Positions 23,727 through 32,829 of a stretch of 34,191 nt of DNA are shown here, piece by piece. The notes beneath the pieces were generated by a model, which was not told where the DNA came from, did not search any database, and saw nothing but the letters and a program-made list of their open reading frames with translations. Each line of letters starts with the position of its first letter. The stretch's first letter is position 1. The stretch comes from QYOJ01 sp964616825. Its GTDB lineage: Bacteria > Bacteroidota > Bacteroidia > Bacteroidales > FEN-979. The position numbers and the translations under genes were made by a program. The stretch covers positions 1-34,191 of the forward strand of contig CAZTSX010000024.1 of the NCBI GenBank assembly GCA_964616825.1, in the 5' to 3' direction.

Positions 23727-23745
23727 CGCCTTCAAACTCAACCTT

Positions 23746-24543
23746 ATGATCAAATACTGGCTTGCCCGGCAGATGGTGAAACGTGCAAAAAAACGACAAT
23801 TTTCCGTCGACTACCTTGAACAGAAACATGTTGATCCCAACGAACCATTTCCCAACGACAGTTCCTACTTCTACGGAGGAGATAAAGCAGGCAATGCGTT
23901 TATCACCCGTATGGCTTTCAGGCATACAACACGGCCCCATGAGTATTGGCTCGATTTTTACCTGAAAGGGATGGGTTTTTTCGGCATCAAAGATGACCCG
24001 GGACCGGATGGAGAGGGATTCCAGATGGGAAGCCTGAAGTATGAGCCGGTTGAGACCGGACAACTGATTACAACAGGCGATCAAACTTTGTTAACCAGGG
24101 CCAACAGGCGACGGGAGTTACTTCCGGAAACGGATAACTTTCAGTTTGATGAGGTTTGTAATGGAATTCCCCAACCGAGGGAAGATAAATATATCCCTGA
24201 TTTGAAACAGGATCAACTTTACGGAACTCCGGTTAGTAGTGGGAAAGTGAAAGCAAGAGCGAGGGTGATCAATACCATTGAAGATGCTGATCTGCTTGAG
24301 AAAGGTGAGATCATGGTCGCCTCCTTCACAGATATCGGATGGACACCCTATTTCAGCATTATTTCCGGGCTGGTCACTGAAATAGGGAGTCCTCTTTCGC
24401 ACGGGGCAGTGGTTGCCCGTGAATATGGAATTCCAGCTATTGTCGGAGCAAAAGGGGCAAAAGACTTTGTTTGCGATGGGGATTTCGTGTTACTTGACGG
24501 AGACAAGGGAATCATTGAGAGAATGAGAAATGTGAAATCTTGA
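23746..24543 (+). CDS. Stand-alone PEP-utiliser swivelling (phosphohistidine) domain protein
   Basis: This 265-residue protein has two parts. Residues 160-262 are a PEP-utilising enzyme mobile domain: LYGTPVSSGKVKARARV, GEIMVASFTDIGWTPYFSIISG, then TEIGSPLSHGAVVAREYGIPAIVG with the predicted phospho-acceptor His219, closest in wording to rifampicin-phosphotransferase-like PEP synthases. Residues 40-110 (FYGGDKAGNAFITRMAFRHT...EYWLDFYLKGMG) look like a separate beta-rich domain I cannot name with certainty. The ATP-grasp and PEP-binding domains that normally work with the swivelling domain are absent. The Thr normally phosphorylated by PSRP-type regulators two residues before His is Leu here. 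Its stop lies 11 nt before the KASIII-like gene, so the two are likely co-expressed. Function is unknown. Confidence 0.75.
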   Translation: MIKYWLARQMVKRAKKRQFSVDYLEQKHVDPNEPFPNDSSYFYGGDKAGNAFITRMAFRHTTRPHEYWLDFYLKGMGFFGIKDDPGPDGEGFQMGSLKYEPVETGQLITTGDQTLLTRANRRRELLPETDNFQFDEVCNGIPQPREDKYIPDLKQDQLYGTPVSSGKVKARARVINTIEDADLLEKGEIMVASFTDIGWTPYFSIISGLVTEIGSPLSHGAVVAREYGIPAIVGAKGAKDFVCDGDFVLLDGDKGIIERMRNVKS

Positions 24544-24554
24544 AACTTAACGAA

Positions 24555-25502
24555 ATGTATATCAACAGTATTGGCCATTACTTACCGGAGCAGGTTGTTC
24601 CGAATTCTTATTTTCAGGAGCAATACGGATTCCATGAAAAAGATATCGTCGAAAAATCGGGCATCAGGGAGCGCCGCAAAGCTCAGGTATCTGAGAACAC
24701 GAATACCATGGCTCTCGATGCCACTGAGGCAGCTCTGGAGAATCTTCCCTATCCGATCGAAGAGGTAAACCTGATCATCGGCGCTACTTACTCACCATAT
24801 GACACTGTGGGGACGGTGGCACACACCATTCAGGAGAAATACAAAATCGCCCCGGCAATCTGCTTATCATTGTCAGCAGCCTGCTCATCATACTGCAATG
24901 CTCTTGAGATCGTCCAGTGCTTTTTTGCTACCGGAAAAGCGACCAAAGCCCTAGTGGTGGCTTCTGAGCACAACACCCGCTATTGCAACGAAAATGATCC
25001 GGCTTCCGGATTTCTCTGGGGAGACGGGGCTTCAGCTGTTTTTCTCTCGGCTGAGAAAGTTCATGAACAGGATGCAGAAATTCTGGATATCAAAACCAGC
25101 GGACTGGGCCATGTGGGGAAAAGTATCAGGGGTGTATTTTTACGTCCAAAAGATGGCGGTATACGGATGCCATTTGGCCGGGATGTCTTTCAACAAGCAT
25201 GCATACATATGCAAAAAGAGGCAGAGGAAATTCTGGAAAGTAACCAGTTTACTGCCAATGATCTCACCTTCCTCATTCCTCACCAGGCTAACCTGCGTAT
25301 CATCGATTATATCAGGAAGTCGATGAAGCTTTCGAAGAAACAGGTTGTTGTGAACATCGATAAACTCGGTAATACAGGATGTGCCAGTTCAGCGATTGGA
25401 TTATCCCAGATTTATGATCAGCTCAAAGAAGACGATATAGCTGTAATCACAGTATTTGGTGGTGGATACTCGAGCGGTGCTGTTCTGATAAGAAAATGCT
25501 AG
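24555..25502 (+). CDS. 3-oxoacyl-ACP synthase III (FabH)-like enzyme
   Basis: This 315-residue thiolase-fold enzyme has the complete KASIII triad: Cys110 in LSAACSSYCNALE, His243 in IPHQANLRI and Asn273 in KLGNTGCASSA, plus FLWGDGASAVFL and a C-terminal FGGGYSSGAVLIR. FabH proteins start fatty acid synthesis from acyl-CoA and malonyl-ACP, but divergent copies act in specialised pathways such as head-to-head condensation or secondary metabolites. The neighbour is an orphan PEP-utiliser domain, not plsX/fab genes, so housekeeping FabH is less likely. ATG 24555 is chosen; a TTG at 24540 overlapping the previous stop would add MKLNE. Confidence 0.85.
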   Translation: MYINSIGHYLPEQVVPNSYFQEQYGFHEKDIVEKSGIRERRKAQVSENTNTMALDATEAALENLPYPIEEVNLIIGATYSPYDTVGTVAHTIQEKYKIAPAICLSLSAACSSYCNALEIVQCFFATGKATKALVVASEHNTRYCNENDPASGFLWGDGASAVFLSAEKVHEQDAEILDIKTSGLGHVGKSIRGVFLRPKDGGIRMPFGRDVFQQACIHMQKEAEEILESNQFTANDLTFLIPHQANLRIIDYIRKSMKLSKKQVVVNIDKLGNTGCASSAIGLSQIYDQLKEDDIAVITVFGGGYSSGAVLIRKC

Positions 25503-25533
25503 CTGCAAAGAAAAAAAAGGAAGGTGGGCGGGG

Positions 25534-26559
25534 TTACTCTTTGATGATCTTCTTCGCGGTAAAGAAATCACCAGCCTGAATGGTGAGATAATAAAATCCT
25601 GAAGGCAACTCATTCAGCGAAACAACGGATACTTCATCCGGATGATGGAGAAGTTTCGTGATGACCTTCTGTCCCATTATGTCATAAAAGGTAAGTTCCA
25701 GCTTAGTGGCCTGAATTTTGCACTCTACGATCAGTTGACTCTTTACAGGATTTGGGTATATTTGAATAGGGTTGGTATTATCAATAAGTTTTAGTCCAGT
25801 AACAGGAGGACAGTCCAGGCCATTAGTACAACTCAGGGAGCTTCTTACTACACAATCGAGAACACCCGTTGAATCATAGTAAATACTTCCATCCTTGATA
25901 TGAAAACAGTAGAGTCCATGCTGCCAGTTAGGTCCTCCAAAACCCTGAACCAATAGTCCTTGAGTACTTCCAATTCCGTCAATCCAGTATTCCGCAAGAT
26001 GGTATATGTTTCCGGCATTGCCTGGGCCAAAATAGAATCTCCTTCGATATTCCTCATTCACGCAGATCGAGTCAATATCGTCTACTATAAGCTGATACAC
26101 ATAAATCCCAGCTACCGGATATTCAGGATCAGTTGTGAAAATCAAACTAAATCCGTTTATGCTTTGACCCACAAAAGTGATATCGAAGTCGTATCCAAGC
26201 CACTCTTTGTCAGAAGCATATGGGTAGATAAAATAGACCTTTTTATCTTGAACATTCTGCCTGATCATAGCAAAAAGGGTTGCAGAATCTGTGTTGAAAG
26301 TAAAATCACAGTCTGAACAGACACCATCACCCCATTTTACCTGGTAATAGATTTTTTTATAAAAGGTTTGATTTATTAACGTATCACCGGAAATTTGAAA
26401 CTTATAGACAGCTCCCCAATCCGGTTTATACCCACATTCGGTATGAGACCAGGTGGCTCCTTCCGAAAAGTTAAAAGGTGTGTAAACCTGTCCCGGAGAA
26501 GAGATTGCGAGGAATGAAATGATCGAAAAAACCAGTATTTTGGTCAGGAACCCCCTCAT
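25534..26559 (-). CDS. Secreted protein of unknown function with T9SS C-terminal domain
   Basis: This 341-residue protein has a signal peptide (FLTKILVFSIISFLAIS, cleavage near SSPGQ), a central region with no recognised domain but rich in Tyr, Trp and Cys (for example CSDCDF, SCTNGLDCPP), and a T9SS type A sorting domain from about residue 262: PIQIYPNPVKSQLIVEC, YDIMGQKV, LNELPSGFYYLTIQAG, AKKIIKE. Proteins of this build are common singletons in T9SS-bearing Bacteroidota. It has its own well-formed promoter and converges on the KASIII-like gene. Confidence 0.8.
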   Translation of the reverse strand: MRGFLTKILVFSIISFLAISSPGQVYTPFNFSEGATWSHTECGYKPDWGAVYKFQISGDTLINQTFYKKIYYQVKWGDGVCSDCDFTFNTDSATLFAMIRQNVQDKKVYFIYPYASDKEWLGYDFDITFVGQSINGFSLIFTTDPEYPVAGIYVYQLIVDDIDSICVNEEYRRRFYFGPGNAGNIYHLAEYWIDGIGSTQGLLVQGFGGPNWQHGLYCFHIKDGSIYYDSTGVLDCVVRSSLSCTNGLDCPPVTGLKLIDNTNPIQIYPNPVKSQLIVECKIQATKLELTFYDIMGQKVITKLLHHPDEVSVVSLNELPSGFYYLTIQAGDFFTAKKIIKE

Positions 26560-26580
26560 GATATTAGGTTAAAACCATTA

Positions 26581-26611
26581 CAAATATAGTAATACGTAAT
26601 TTAATTCCAAA
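26581..26611 (-). promoter_or_regulatory. Full -33/-7 promoter for the 341-residue T9SS protein
   Basis: On the minus strand TTTG (26611-26608), a 19-nt spacer and TATATTTG (26588-26581) match the Bacteroidota TTTG-N19-TAnnTTTG consensus exactly. The start codon follows 21 nt later. Confidence 0.65.
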
Positions 26612-26650
26612 AGTTACGCTATATTATTTATCCACAGGTGTTGATTTCTT

Positions 26651-29068
26651 CTATTGCACAATGATCTTTTCCATGTTCGATTCTGTTTCGGAAATAACTT
26701 GTAAAAAGTAAACTCCGGGCCGAAGTTCAAAATGGATTCCATCATCCATGAACATTTGTGAATTAGCTTTAACCTGCTTGATCAGACGGCTTCTGGCATC
26801 GTAAAGCATAACCCCTTTCACCGTTTTTGCATCCGGTTTGAGTTGAATAAACACCACTCCATCGGATGGATTCGGATAGACTGTCAGATAACTTTCCATT
26901 GGTTTATCATCACCTATTCCAACGCCGGGTGTGAATATCTCTGTTCGGAAAGCGCTGTTAGTAATTGTGGAAGCATAAACCCGCCAGACACCCCCCTCCT
27001 GGTATGGGTTTGAGAATCCCGTTATATTTGTGGCCAGAAGGTTTTCATTCGCCGCTTGCCAGTTCATTCCCCCATCCAATGAGAGTTGTACACCATTTTG
27101 TGTGGAAGCGACATATGCGACATCTGTATTTTCCGGATTCGTCAGAATATCTGAGACTTTCGAAAATTGGGATAGGTTCAGGTGTGTCGAACTCCAGGTA
27201 TCCCCTCCGTCACTTGATCTGTAAATCGTCCCGTCTGTACCATACCCTCCGCGTCCCGCAAGAAGTTTATCTGAGTCAATCGGATCACAAACAATGGCTC
27301 CACCCCATCTATAGGTGCCTGGAATAGCTGCACCGATCTCTGTCCAACCCAAGCCGGCATCCGTACTCTTCAAAAATCCGCCCTGAACCTCGGATTTATA
27401 TCCTGCGTAAATTATCTCATCAACGGAAGTTGGATCGATAAAGAGGTACCTGATGCTGTAGAAATCATCAGGAGGTCCCATATAGGTATTGATCCAGGTT
27501 TCGCCTCCGTTTGTACTTTTGTATATCATAGACTCCCACCCGTTGAGGCCAAAGTTGTTCCCTCCGATAAAGACAAGGTTGGGATCAGCAGGAGATGCTG
27601 CCAGCGCAAAGATCTGGGTTTCAAATACTGATCCGATGTTTGGGCCCATGTTATTCCATGTGGCTCCATCATCTGTCGATTTATACAACCCTTCCTGAGC
27701 TATTGTAGAGGGACCGTTTGACCAGGCATACATCGCTCCATCAGCGCCAAAGGTGACCTGTGAAAAACGAGTGCCGGGAAGTCCGGAAACCAGTTCCCAT
27801 GTATCCCCTCCATCGGAACTCATGTAGCAGCCACCGGAGTTTTCAGCTTCAAAGCCCACCAGGATTCTGTCCGGATCCAGGGGGCTAATCTCAATATCAT
27901 CCACCTGGAGTGTAGCAATCCCGCTGCTGGCAAACTGCCAGGTTACGCCGGCATCTTCACTCCGGCAAATAGCTAAGCTCAGGAATCCGGCATATACGAT
28001 ATCGGATGATCCCGGTTTGATGAAGATGCATCTGGCAGCTCCGTTCTCCCCAGCCCCTGTAGCATTGAAGTTCCATGAGGTGCCACCATCAGTAGAGTAA
28101 TAGATCCCATCTCCTTCAGTTGCCACGAACATATTATTGGCATTGGCAGGATCAATCACGATAGCATTGGAGACCTGGCTGGGAAAAGAGGTTGAGATAT
28201 TAGTCCATGTCAGTCCGTAATCATCGCTCTGCCATACCCCCATAAACTGACTGCCGAACAACTGTCCTCCGGCCACAAACACCTTTTGTCCGGCAATGGC
28301 TACGTCGTTATATGGAATGCCTGACGGCAGGTTGTTTGTCTTTGTCTCCCAGGTTGTTCCCCCGTCGAAGCTGGCCACTACCGTCGCGTCGCTAAATCCA
28401 CCATTTCCGATTGCAAAAATGATCTGGCTGTTATCAGGATCAACGCAGATGCTGACCACCCCGAATCCCATGGGCAGAACACTGGTCATGTTAAAAGCGG
28501 TCCAGGTACCGCCACCGTCAGTTGATTTTACTATGACTTGATTGGTTGGTAAGGAGACATTTGATTGCAATCCGATGTAGATCGTGCTTGTATCATTAGG
28601 GTCTGCTGCAGAACACAATCCAGTACAGTTCACCGGAATAGTCCTGGTTTGCCATGTCGTACCACCGTCCTGTGATCGAAAAACCTTTCCAAACTCATAA
28701 CGTATGGTAGCAAACAACCAGCCGTTACCGGTTGCTTCAAACGAATTGACATTGCCGGAGCTAATGGCTGTAAGAGCCTCCAGCACCTCCCAGTTATCGC
28801 CTCCGTCATCGCTGACAAATGGTATTCCCGCGGCAGCGAACATCATTTCCGGGTTCAATGGATCCGCACAAATATCCATCACGTCTCCCCCAAATGGCCC
28901 TACCGAGATCCAGGGATGACCAGCTTTTGTTGCCGTGCCTGGAAACGTCTGATGTATTGTATTCGTTCTGACTTTATTTCCATGTTCATCCATCATTGAT
29001 GGTGGGATCTGGGCAACAACAATCATGGCGCTGAGTATAACAAAAAGTACAATAAAAATTCTTTTCAT
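26651..29068 (-). CDS. Asp-box (BNR/sortilin-like) propeller protein with T9SS C-terminal domain
   Basis: This 805-residue secreted protein has a signal peptide (MKRIFIVLFVILSAMIVVAQ) and a repeat region of about 650 residues with thirteen S-x-D-x-G-x-T-W Asp-box motifs (for example SDDGGDNW, SQDGGTTW, SFDGGTTW, SSDGGDTW), the signature of beta-propellers of the sialidase/sortilin/xyloglucanase type. No sialidase RIP motif or glycoside hydrolase catalytic motif was recognised. The last 80 residues (LTVYPNPSDGVVFIQL, PGVYFLQVIS, MEKIIVQ) form a T9SS type A sorting domain. It begins 12 nt after the antiporter stop, so it may be the tail of the adi-type operon, though a functional link is not evident. 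Confidence 0.85.
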   Translation of the reverse strand: MKRIFIVLFVILSAMIVVAQIPPSMMDEHGNKVRTNTIHQTFPGTATKAGHPWISVGPFGGDVMDICADPLNPEMMFAAAGIPFVSDDGGDNWEVLEALTAISSGNVNSFEATGNGWLFATIRYEFGKVFRSQDGGTTWQTRTIPVNCTGLCSAADPNDTSTIYIGLQSNVSLPTNQVIVKSTDGGGTWTAFNMTSVLPMGFGVVSICVDPDNSQIIFAIGNGGFSDATVVASFDGGTTWETKTNNLPSGIPYNDVAIAGQKVFVAGGQLFGSQFMGVWQSDDYGLTWTNISTSFPSQVSNAIVIDPANANNMFVATEGDGIYYSTDGGTSWNFNATGAGENGAARCIFIKPGSSDIVYAGFLSLAICRSEDAGVTWQFASSGIATLQVDDIEISPLDPDRILVGFEAENSGGCYMSSDGGDTWELVSGLPGTRFSQVTFGADGAMYAWSNGPSTIAQEGLYKSTDDGATWNNMGPNIGSVFETQIFALAASPADPNLVFIGGNNFGLNGWESMIYKSTNGGETWINTYMGPPDDFYSIRYLFIDPTSVDEIIYAGYKSEVQGGFLKSTDAGLGWTEIGAAIPGTYRWGGAIVCDPIDSDKLLAGRGGYGTDGTIYRSSDGGDTWSSTHLNLSQFSKVSDILTNPENTDVAYVASTQNGVQLSLDGGMNWQAANENLLATNITGFSNPYQEGGVWRVYASTITNSAFRTEIFTPGVGIGDDKPMESYLTVYPNPSDGVVFIQLKPDAKTVKGVMLYDARSRLIKQVKANSQMFMDDGIHFELRPGVYFLQVISETESNMEKIIVQ

Positions 29069-29080
29069 AATAATCTACCT

Positions 29081-30016
29081 TTAGACACCGAAGATTAACC
29101 TGATTATTGAGATCACAGCAAGAATGACTATGGCAATCGCAATAATTTTTTCTTTCCAATTAAAAAGCGGACCGATTTTTTCCTGTTCTTTCCATGTTAT
29201 CCAATATACAATAATACCTATAGCATAAAGAATACTTGAGAGGAAGATATATCTGAGTCCGGCGGCATAAATCAGCCAGAACGCATAGAGAGATGCGATC
29301 AGGCCGTTGATTAACAAGGCTAGTTTTATCCGGGTATCCGGCGCTCCCTTTGTCCATGTTAACTTCACAAGAAACATTGAACTTAGTGCATACGGGACTA
29401 ATATCATGGACCCCGAGATGCTGATAACAGCGAGAAATGCATTTTTTTCCAATGCAGAAAACAGGATTGCAATCTGCATAATAATGCTTGTCATAGTCAA
29501 CGCAAACACAGGAGATTCACGCTTATTAAGCATGGTGAACCGTTTAGGAAAGACTCCAAGACGAGCAGCAGTGGAAGGAACTTCTGCTGTGATGATGGTC
29601 CAGGCAATCCATGCACCGAGAACGGATACAATTACACCGACATTTAATACGATAGCTCCCCAGTGACCAACAATAGCTTCCATAACATAAGAGGCTGAGG
29701 GATCAGGAAGTTTGGCCAGATCCGCCTGGTTCATGATGCCAAAAGAGAAAATACTTATTGCAGAATAGATCAGTACAGCACTAACAAATCCAACGAGGGT
29801 TGCTTTGCCAACATCCCGTTTGTTCTTTGCTCGCCCTGAAATGACTACAGCCCCTTCGATACCAACAAAAACCCATAAAGTGACCAGCATGGTACTTTTA
29901 ACCTGGTTGGCCACATCGCCCAATTCAACACCTTGCTTGCCCCAGATATCAAACGACATTTTATCCCAGTGAAATGCAAATAGAAGCAGGATGATAAACA
30001 GGAACAGGGGGGGCAA
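29081..30016 (-). CDS. C-terminal part of second APC antiporter (frameshifted)
   Basis: This frame encodes about two thirds of an APC-superfamily amino acid antiporter of the basic amino acid/polyamine (APA, ArcD-like) group: eight or so transmembrane helices, with FVGIEGAVVISGRAKNKRDVGKAT (the conserved Glu-bearing helix 6 region), a WTIITAEVPSTAARLGVFP segment and a short C-terminus. It continues the frame ending at 29961 after loss of one base from a run of seven C (minus strand; 30007-30013). The combined product would be about 472 residues, normal for the family. No natural start codon of its own is convincing. Confidence 0.85.
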   Translation of the reverse strand: MPPLFLFIILLLFAFHWDKMSFDIWGKQGVELGDVANQVKSTMLVTLWVFVGIEGAVVISGRAKNKRDVGKATLVGFVSAVLIYSAISIFSFGIMNQADLAKLPDPSASYVMEAIVGHWGAIVLNVGVIVSVLGAWIAWTIITAEVPSTAARLGVFPKRFTMLNKRESPVFALTMTSIIMQIAILFSALEKNAFLAVISISGSMILVPYALSSMFLVKLTWTKGAPDTRIKLALLINGLIASLYAFWLIYAAGLRYIFLSSILYAIGIIVYWITWKEQEKIGPLFNWKEKIIAIAIVILAVISIIRLIFGV

Positions 30017-30497
30017 GTTTGGCTACAGTGGAAATAGTATTCAGAATAGCGGCTCCTTTAACCCCTTGCCGGACAATCATGTTCATTACCCAGATAAAAA
30101 CGGAGCCTACAAGAATGGATTGCCAGTTGTTCCCACTCAGGAATACCGGAAAAAAGTAACCGAATGCCTGGATGAGCAAGATGGCAAAGGAAACGTTGCC
30201 AATCGAGGCACTCAACCAATAGCCCCAGGCAGAATTAAAACCTACATATTTTCCAAAACCTTCGGCGGCATAACTATATATCCCTGAGCTTAAATCAGGG
30301 CGGGTATCACTAAGTCCTTTAAAGGTTTGGGCCAGAAAATACATACCGAACCCAGTAATGATCCATGCAATAATTACCGAACCCAAAGCAGCCCCGTGAG
30401 CCATGTTAGAAGGGAGGTTAAAGACACCTCCCCCAATCATAGAACCAAGAACTATAGCAGCGAGTCCAAAAAAACCAACTTTTTTGGTATGCTCCAT
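29961..30497 (-). CDS. N-terminal part of second APC antiporter (frameshifted)
   Basis: This frame starts with MEHTKKVGFFGLAAIVLGSMIGGGVFNLP, the unwound helix 1 substrate motif (GSMIGGGVF) of APC antiporters, and includes about four helices (ITGFGMYFLAQTFKGL, SASIGNVSFAILLIQAFGYF). After TVAKLAP it goes out of frame at a C7 run and ends in a nonsense tail (PVPVYHPASICISLG). Its start is 6 nt after the decarboxylase stop, so it belongs to that operon. If the break is real, only a truncated transporter is made; slippage at the homopolymer could restore the frame. Confidence 0.85.
   Translation of the reverse strand: MEHTKKVGFFGLAAIVLGSMIGGGVFNLPSNMAHGAALGSVIIAWIITGFGMYFLAQTFKGLSDTRPDLSSGIYSYAAEGFGKYVGFNSAWGYWLSASIGNVSFAILLIQAFGYFFPVFLSGNNWQSILVGSVFIWVMNMIVRQGVKGAAILNTISTVAKLAPPVPVYHPASICISLG
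30007..30013. repeat. Homopolymer run of seven G at frameshift point
   Basis: The plus strand reads ACAGGGGGGGCAAG. Removing one G joins both antiporter frames into AKLAPLFLFIILLL, a proper transmembrane helix. Confidence 0.85.
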
Positions 30498-30503
30498 ACT
30501 ATG

Positions 30504-32810
30504 TTATTGCTTGATACAAAATGTTTTAAAGTACTTCTTGCCATCGCGCTCATCGCGCTCTACACCATGGATATCACTTTCGTAACCGGGATAGGCGTTT
30601 TCAAAGTCCTGACGCATTTTCAGGTACTCAAAAATAGGCTTGGCTTTTTCGTTCAGCATCTCACCACCCATGATAATCGGAATTCCGGGAGGATAAGGAA
30701 CCATCATGACAGCAGGTGTGCGGCCCATCATATCATCCAGGTAAACATATTCAACGTTTTTCCCGACTACTTCATAATAGGCATCTGATGGTTTCATAGC
30801 CTGATCGGGAATCACCTCGAATGCTTCCTGCATCCGATCAAGAATCTTATGTTTTTTATAGTACCCGTGGATATCATTAGCGTGTTCCTTCAAGCCTACA
30901 CTCCCGTAATGGTCCGGATAGGCGGCAACCAATTCAGGAAAAACCGTGGAAAGGGGGGCATTTCGGTCGTAGAGTTCCTTAAAGCTAAACAACTCAGCAA
31001 TCAGTGTACCCTGTTTTCCCCGGGTTGTTCCTAAAGAATTCAGCATCAGGAAAGAGTAATAATCTGTTTTTTCACAAACAATTCCTTTGCCGATCAGGTA
31101 GTCTGTGACCAGTGAAGCAGGGATTCCTTCATCAGCCAATTCACCATGGTCATTTATGCCAGGTGTAGTAATGGTGAGTTTGATCGGATCCAGCATTGCA
31201 TAATTATCCTCCATATCGTCAAATCCGTGCCAGGGGCTATCTTTGCTCATCACCCAAACCGACTGCGTTTTAGCAAGTAGTTCTGCCGGTACATTCTCAA
31301 AATTCTCGCTTTTTCCCTCAATGACTACCTGACGTGGTTGCCACATGCCAAAGAACCAGTCATCTTTATTCTTTTTCTGAAGATCTGTAAGGATTGACAC
31401 CATTTTCTTCCTGAAGTGAATGGCTTCAATGATTGTATCATTCCAAATAATCTCCCCGTTATCGTCCATCATTTTGGTGGCCACATCCAGTGAGGCAATC
31501 ATACTGTACTGAGGAGATGTTGAGCCGTGCATCATATAGGACTCGTTGAACATATCAGGATCAATCTTCACTTTGCTTCCATTGCGGATATGCAGCATGG
31601 ATGATTGCGAAAAAGCTGTGAGCAGTTTATGGGTGGAGTGTGAACAAAAAATTGGCGGATGCTCTTTGTTCAGATCATCATCCGACATCCCAAAATGGTC
31701 TTTGTATATTGGATGGAAGCGAGCATATGCGTACCATGCTTCATCGAAATGCAGATTTTCCACACTGCGCTCCAGTTGTTTTTTAATCTGGATTACATTG
31801 TAACAAATGCCATCGTATGTGGAGTTTGTCAATGCCGACATTTTAGGTGTCTCATTTTTCCTGTCCTGCTGTACAAGGCTTGATTTCTGAACTTTAGCAC
31901 GAATAGATTCCGGGGAGAACTCAGATAGGCGAACCGGACCGATGATACCTCTTTTGTTACGGCGTGGAATCATGTAGATCGGGAGCGCCTGGGTAATCAC
32001 CATTGAATAATTGAGTGACTTATGACAGTTTCTGTCGACAAATGCAATTTCATCATGCATGACCTGGCTACGCCATATGATCTGGTTCACATTGGATGTA
32101 CCGTTGAGGACGTAGTAAGTATAATCGGCTCCAAAAACGCGGGCAGAATTTTTCTCAGCATCTCCTACCACACCACTGTGATCGAGGAGAGAGCCCAACT
32201 CCGGGACAGAGATAGAGAGATCGGATCGTACCGTGTTTTCACCAAAGAATTTATGGAAATCAACTCCGGAAGGACTTCTTAAAAAGCCTTCTCCGCCCAT
32301 ATGTCCGGGTGTATGCCAGGCGTATTTGTACTCATCGGCATATTTGACCAGCATGCCGAAGAAATCCGGAGGGATAGTCCGAATGTATTTAACCAGATGC
32401 ATTTCAACCCGGCCGGCGAGGAATTCTATGGTATCTGCTGTCTTCCAAAGATATCCATCTATCTTTTGAAGTACCTCAACAGGAATATCTTCTGTTTCCA
32501 GCCTGTCGGCAAACAACAAAATAGGCAGATTTGAATCTCGCTCTCTGATGGTATGGATGAAATCAACTGCTGTTGACTCTTCACTGCTATCTTCCTCAGG
32601 AAGATTCCAGTCTACAACAATCGTCCCGATATCAGCGCGTGAACGCACAATCTCTGCTGCATCTTCATAGGTAAATGAAGGGATCACACTCAACTCTTGT
32701 ACCTCTTCCAGCTCTTCTACTAGTTCTGATAATCTGAAGCCATCATCGGTGGGAACATTAAATTCCCCAGAAACGATTAGAACAGGCCATTGATGTTTTG
32801 TCATTTTCAT
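30504..32810 (-). CDS. adiA: Inducible PLP-dependent arginine decarboxylase, AdiA-like
   Basis: This 768-residue fold-type I decarboxylase of the Orn/Lys/Arg group has an N-terminal wing (receiver-like) domain (1-130), the PLP core with AWHTPGHMGGEGF, HVDR-type segment VDRNCHKSLN, TNSTYDGICYN, LHFDEAWYAYARF and the Schiff-base Lys395 in SHSTHKLLTAFSQSS, and a C-terminal domain with PYPPGIPIIMGGE. Wording in the core (TNSTYDGxCYN, WHGFDDMEDNYAMLDPIK) is nearer to biodegradative arginine decarboxylase AdiA than to LdcI. It converts arginine to agmatine and CO2, consuming a proton. It lies between two APC antiporters (gaps 19 and 6 nt). Lysine specificity cannot be excluded by sequence alone. 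Confidence 0.85.
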   Translation of the reverse strand: MKMTKHQWPVLIVSGEFNVPTDDGFRLSELVEELEEVQELSVIPSFTYEDAAEIVRSRADIGTIVVDWNLPEEDSSEESTAVDFIHTIRERDSNLPILLFADRLETEDIPVEVLQKIDGYLWKTADTIEFLAGRVEMHLVKYIRTIPPDFFGMLVKYADEYKYAWHTPGHMGGEGFLRSPSGVDFHKFFGENTVRSDLSISVPELGSLLDHSGVVGDAEKNSARVFGADYTYYVLNGTSNVNQIIWRSQVMHDEIAFVDRNCHKSLNYSMVITQALPIYMIPRRNKRGIIGPVRLSEFSPESIRAKVQKSSLVQQDRKNETPKMSALTNSTYDGICYNVIQIKKQLERSVENLHFDEAWYAYARFHPIYKDHFGMSDDDLNKEHPPIFCSHSTHKLLTAFSQSSMLHIRNGSKVKIDPDMFNESYMMHGSTSPQYSMIASLDVATKMMDDNGEIIWNDTIIEAIHFRKKMVSILTDLQKKNKDDWFFGMWQPRQVVIEGKSENFENVPAELLAKTQSVWVMSKDSPWHGFDDMEDNYAMLDPIKLTITTPGINDHGELADEGIPASLVTDYLIGKGIVCEKTDYYSFLMLNSLGTTRGKQGTLIAELFSFKELYDRNAPLSTVFPELVAAYPDHYGSVGLKEHANDIHGYYKKHKILDRMQEAFEVIPDQAMKPSDAYYEVVGKNVEYVYLDDMMGRTPAVMMVPYPPGIPIIMGGEMLNEKAKPIFEYLKMRQDFENAYPGYESDIHGVERDERDGKKYFKTFCIKQ

Positions 32811-32829
32811 CTTAATAATTTTTGATTGG

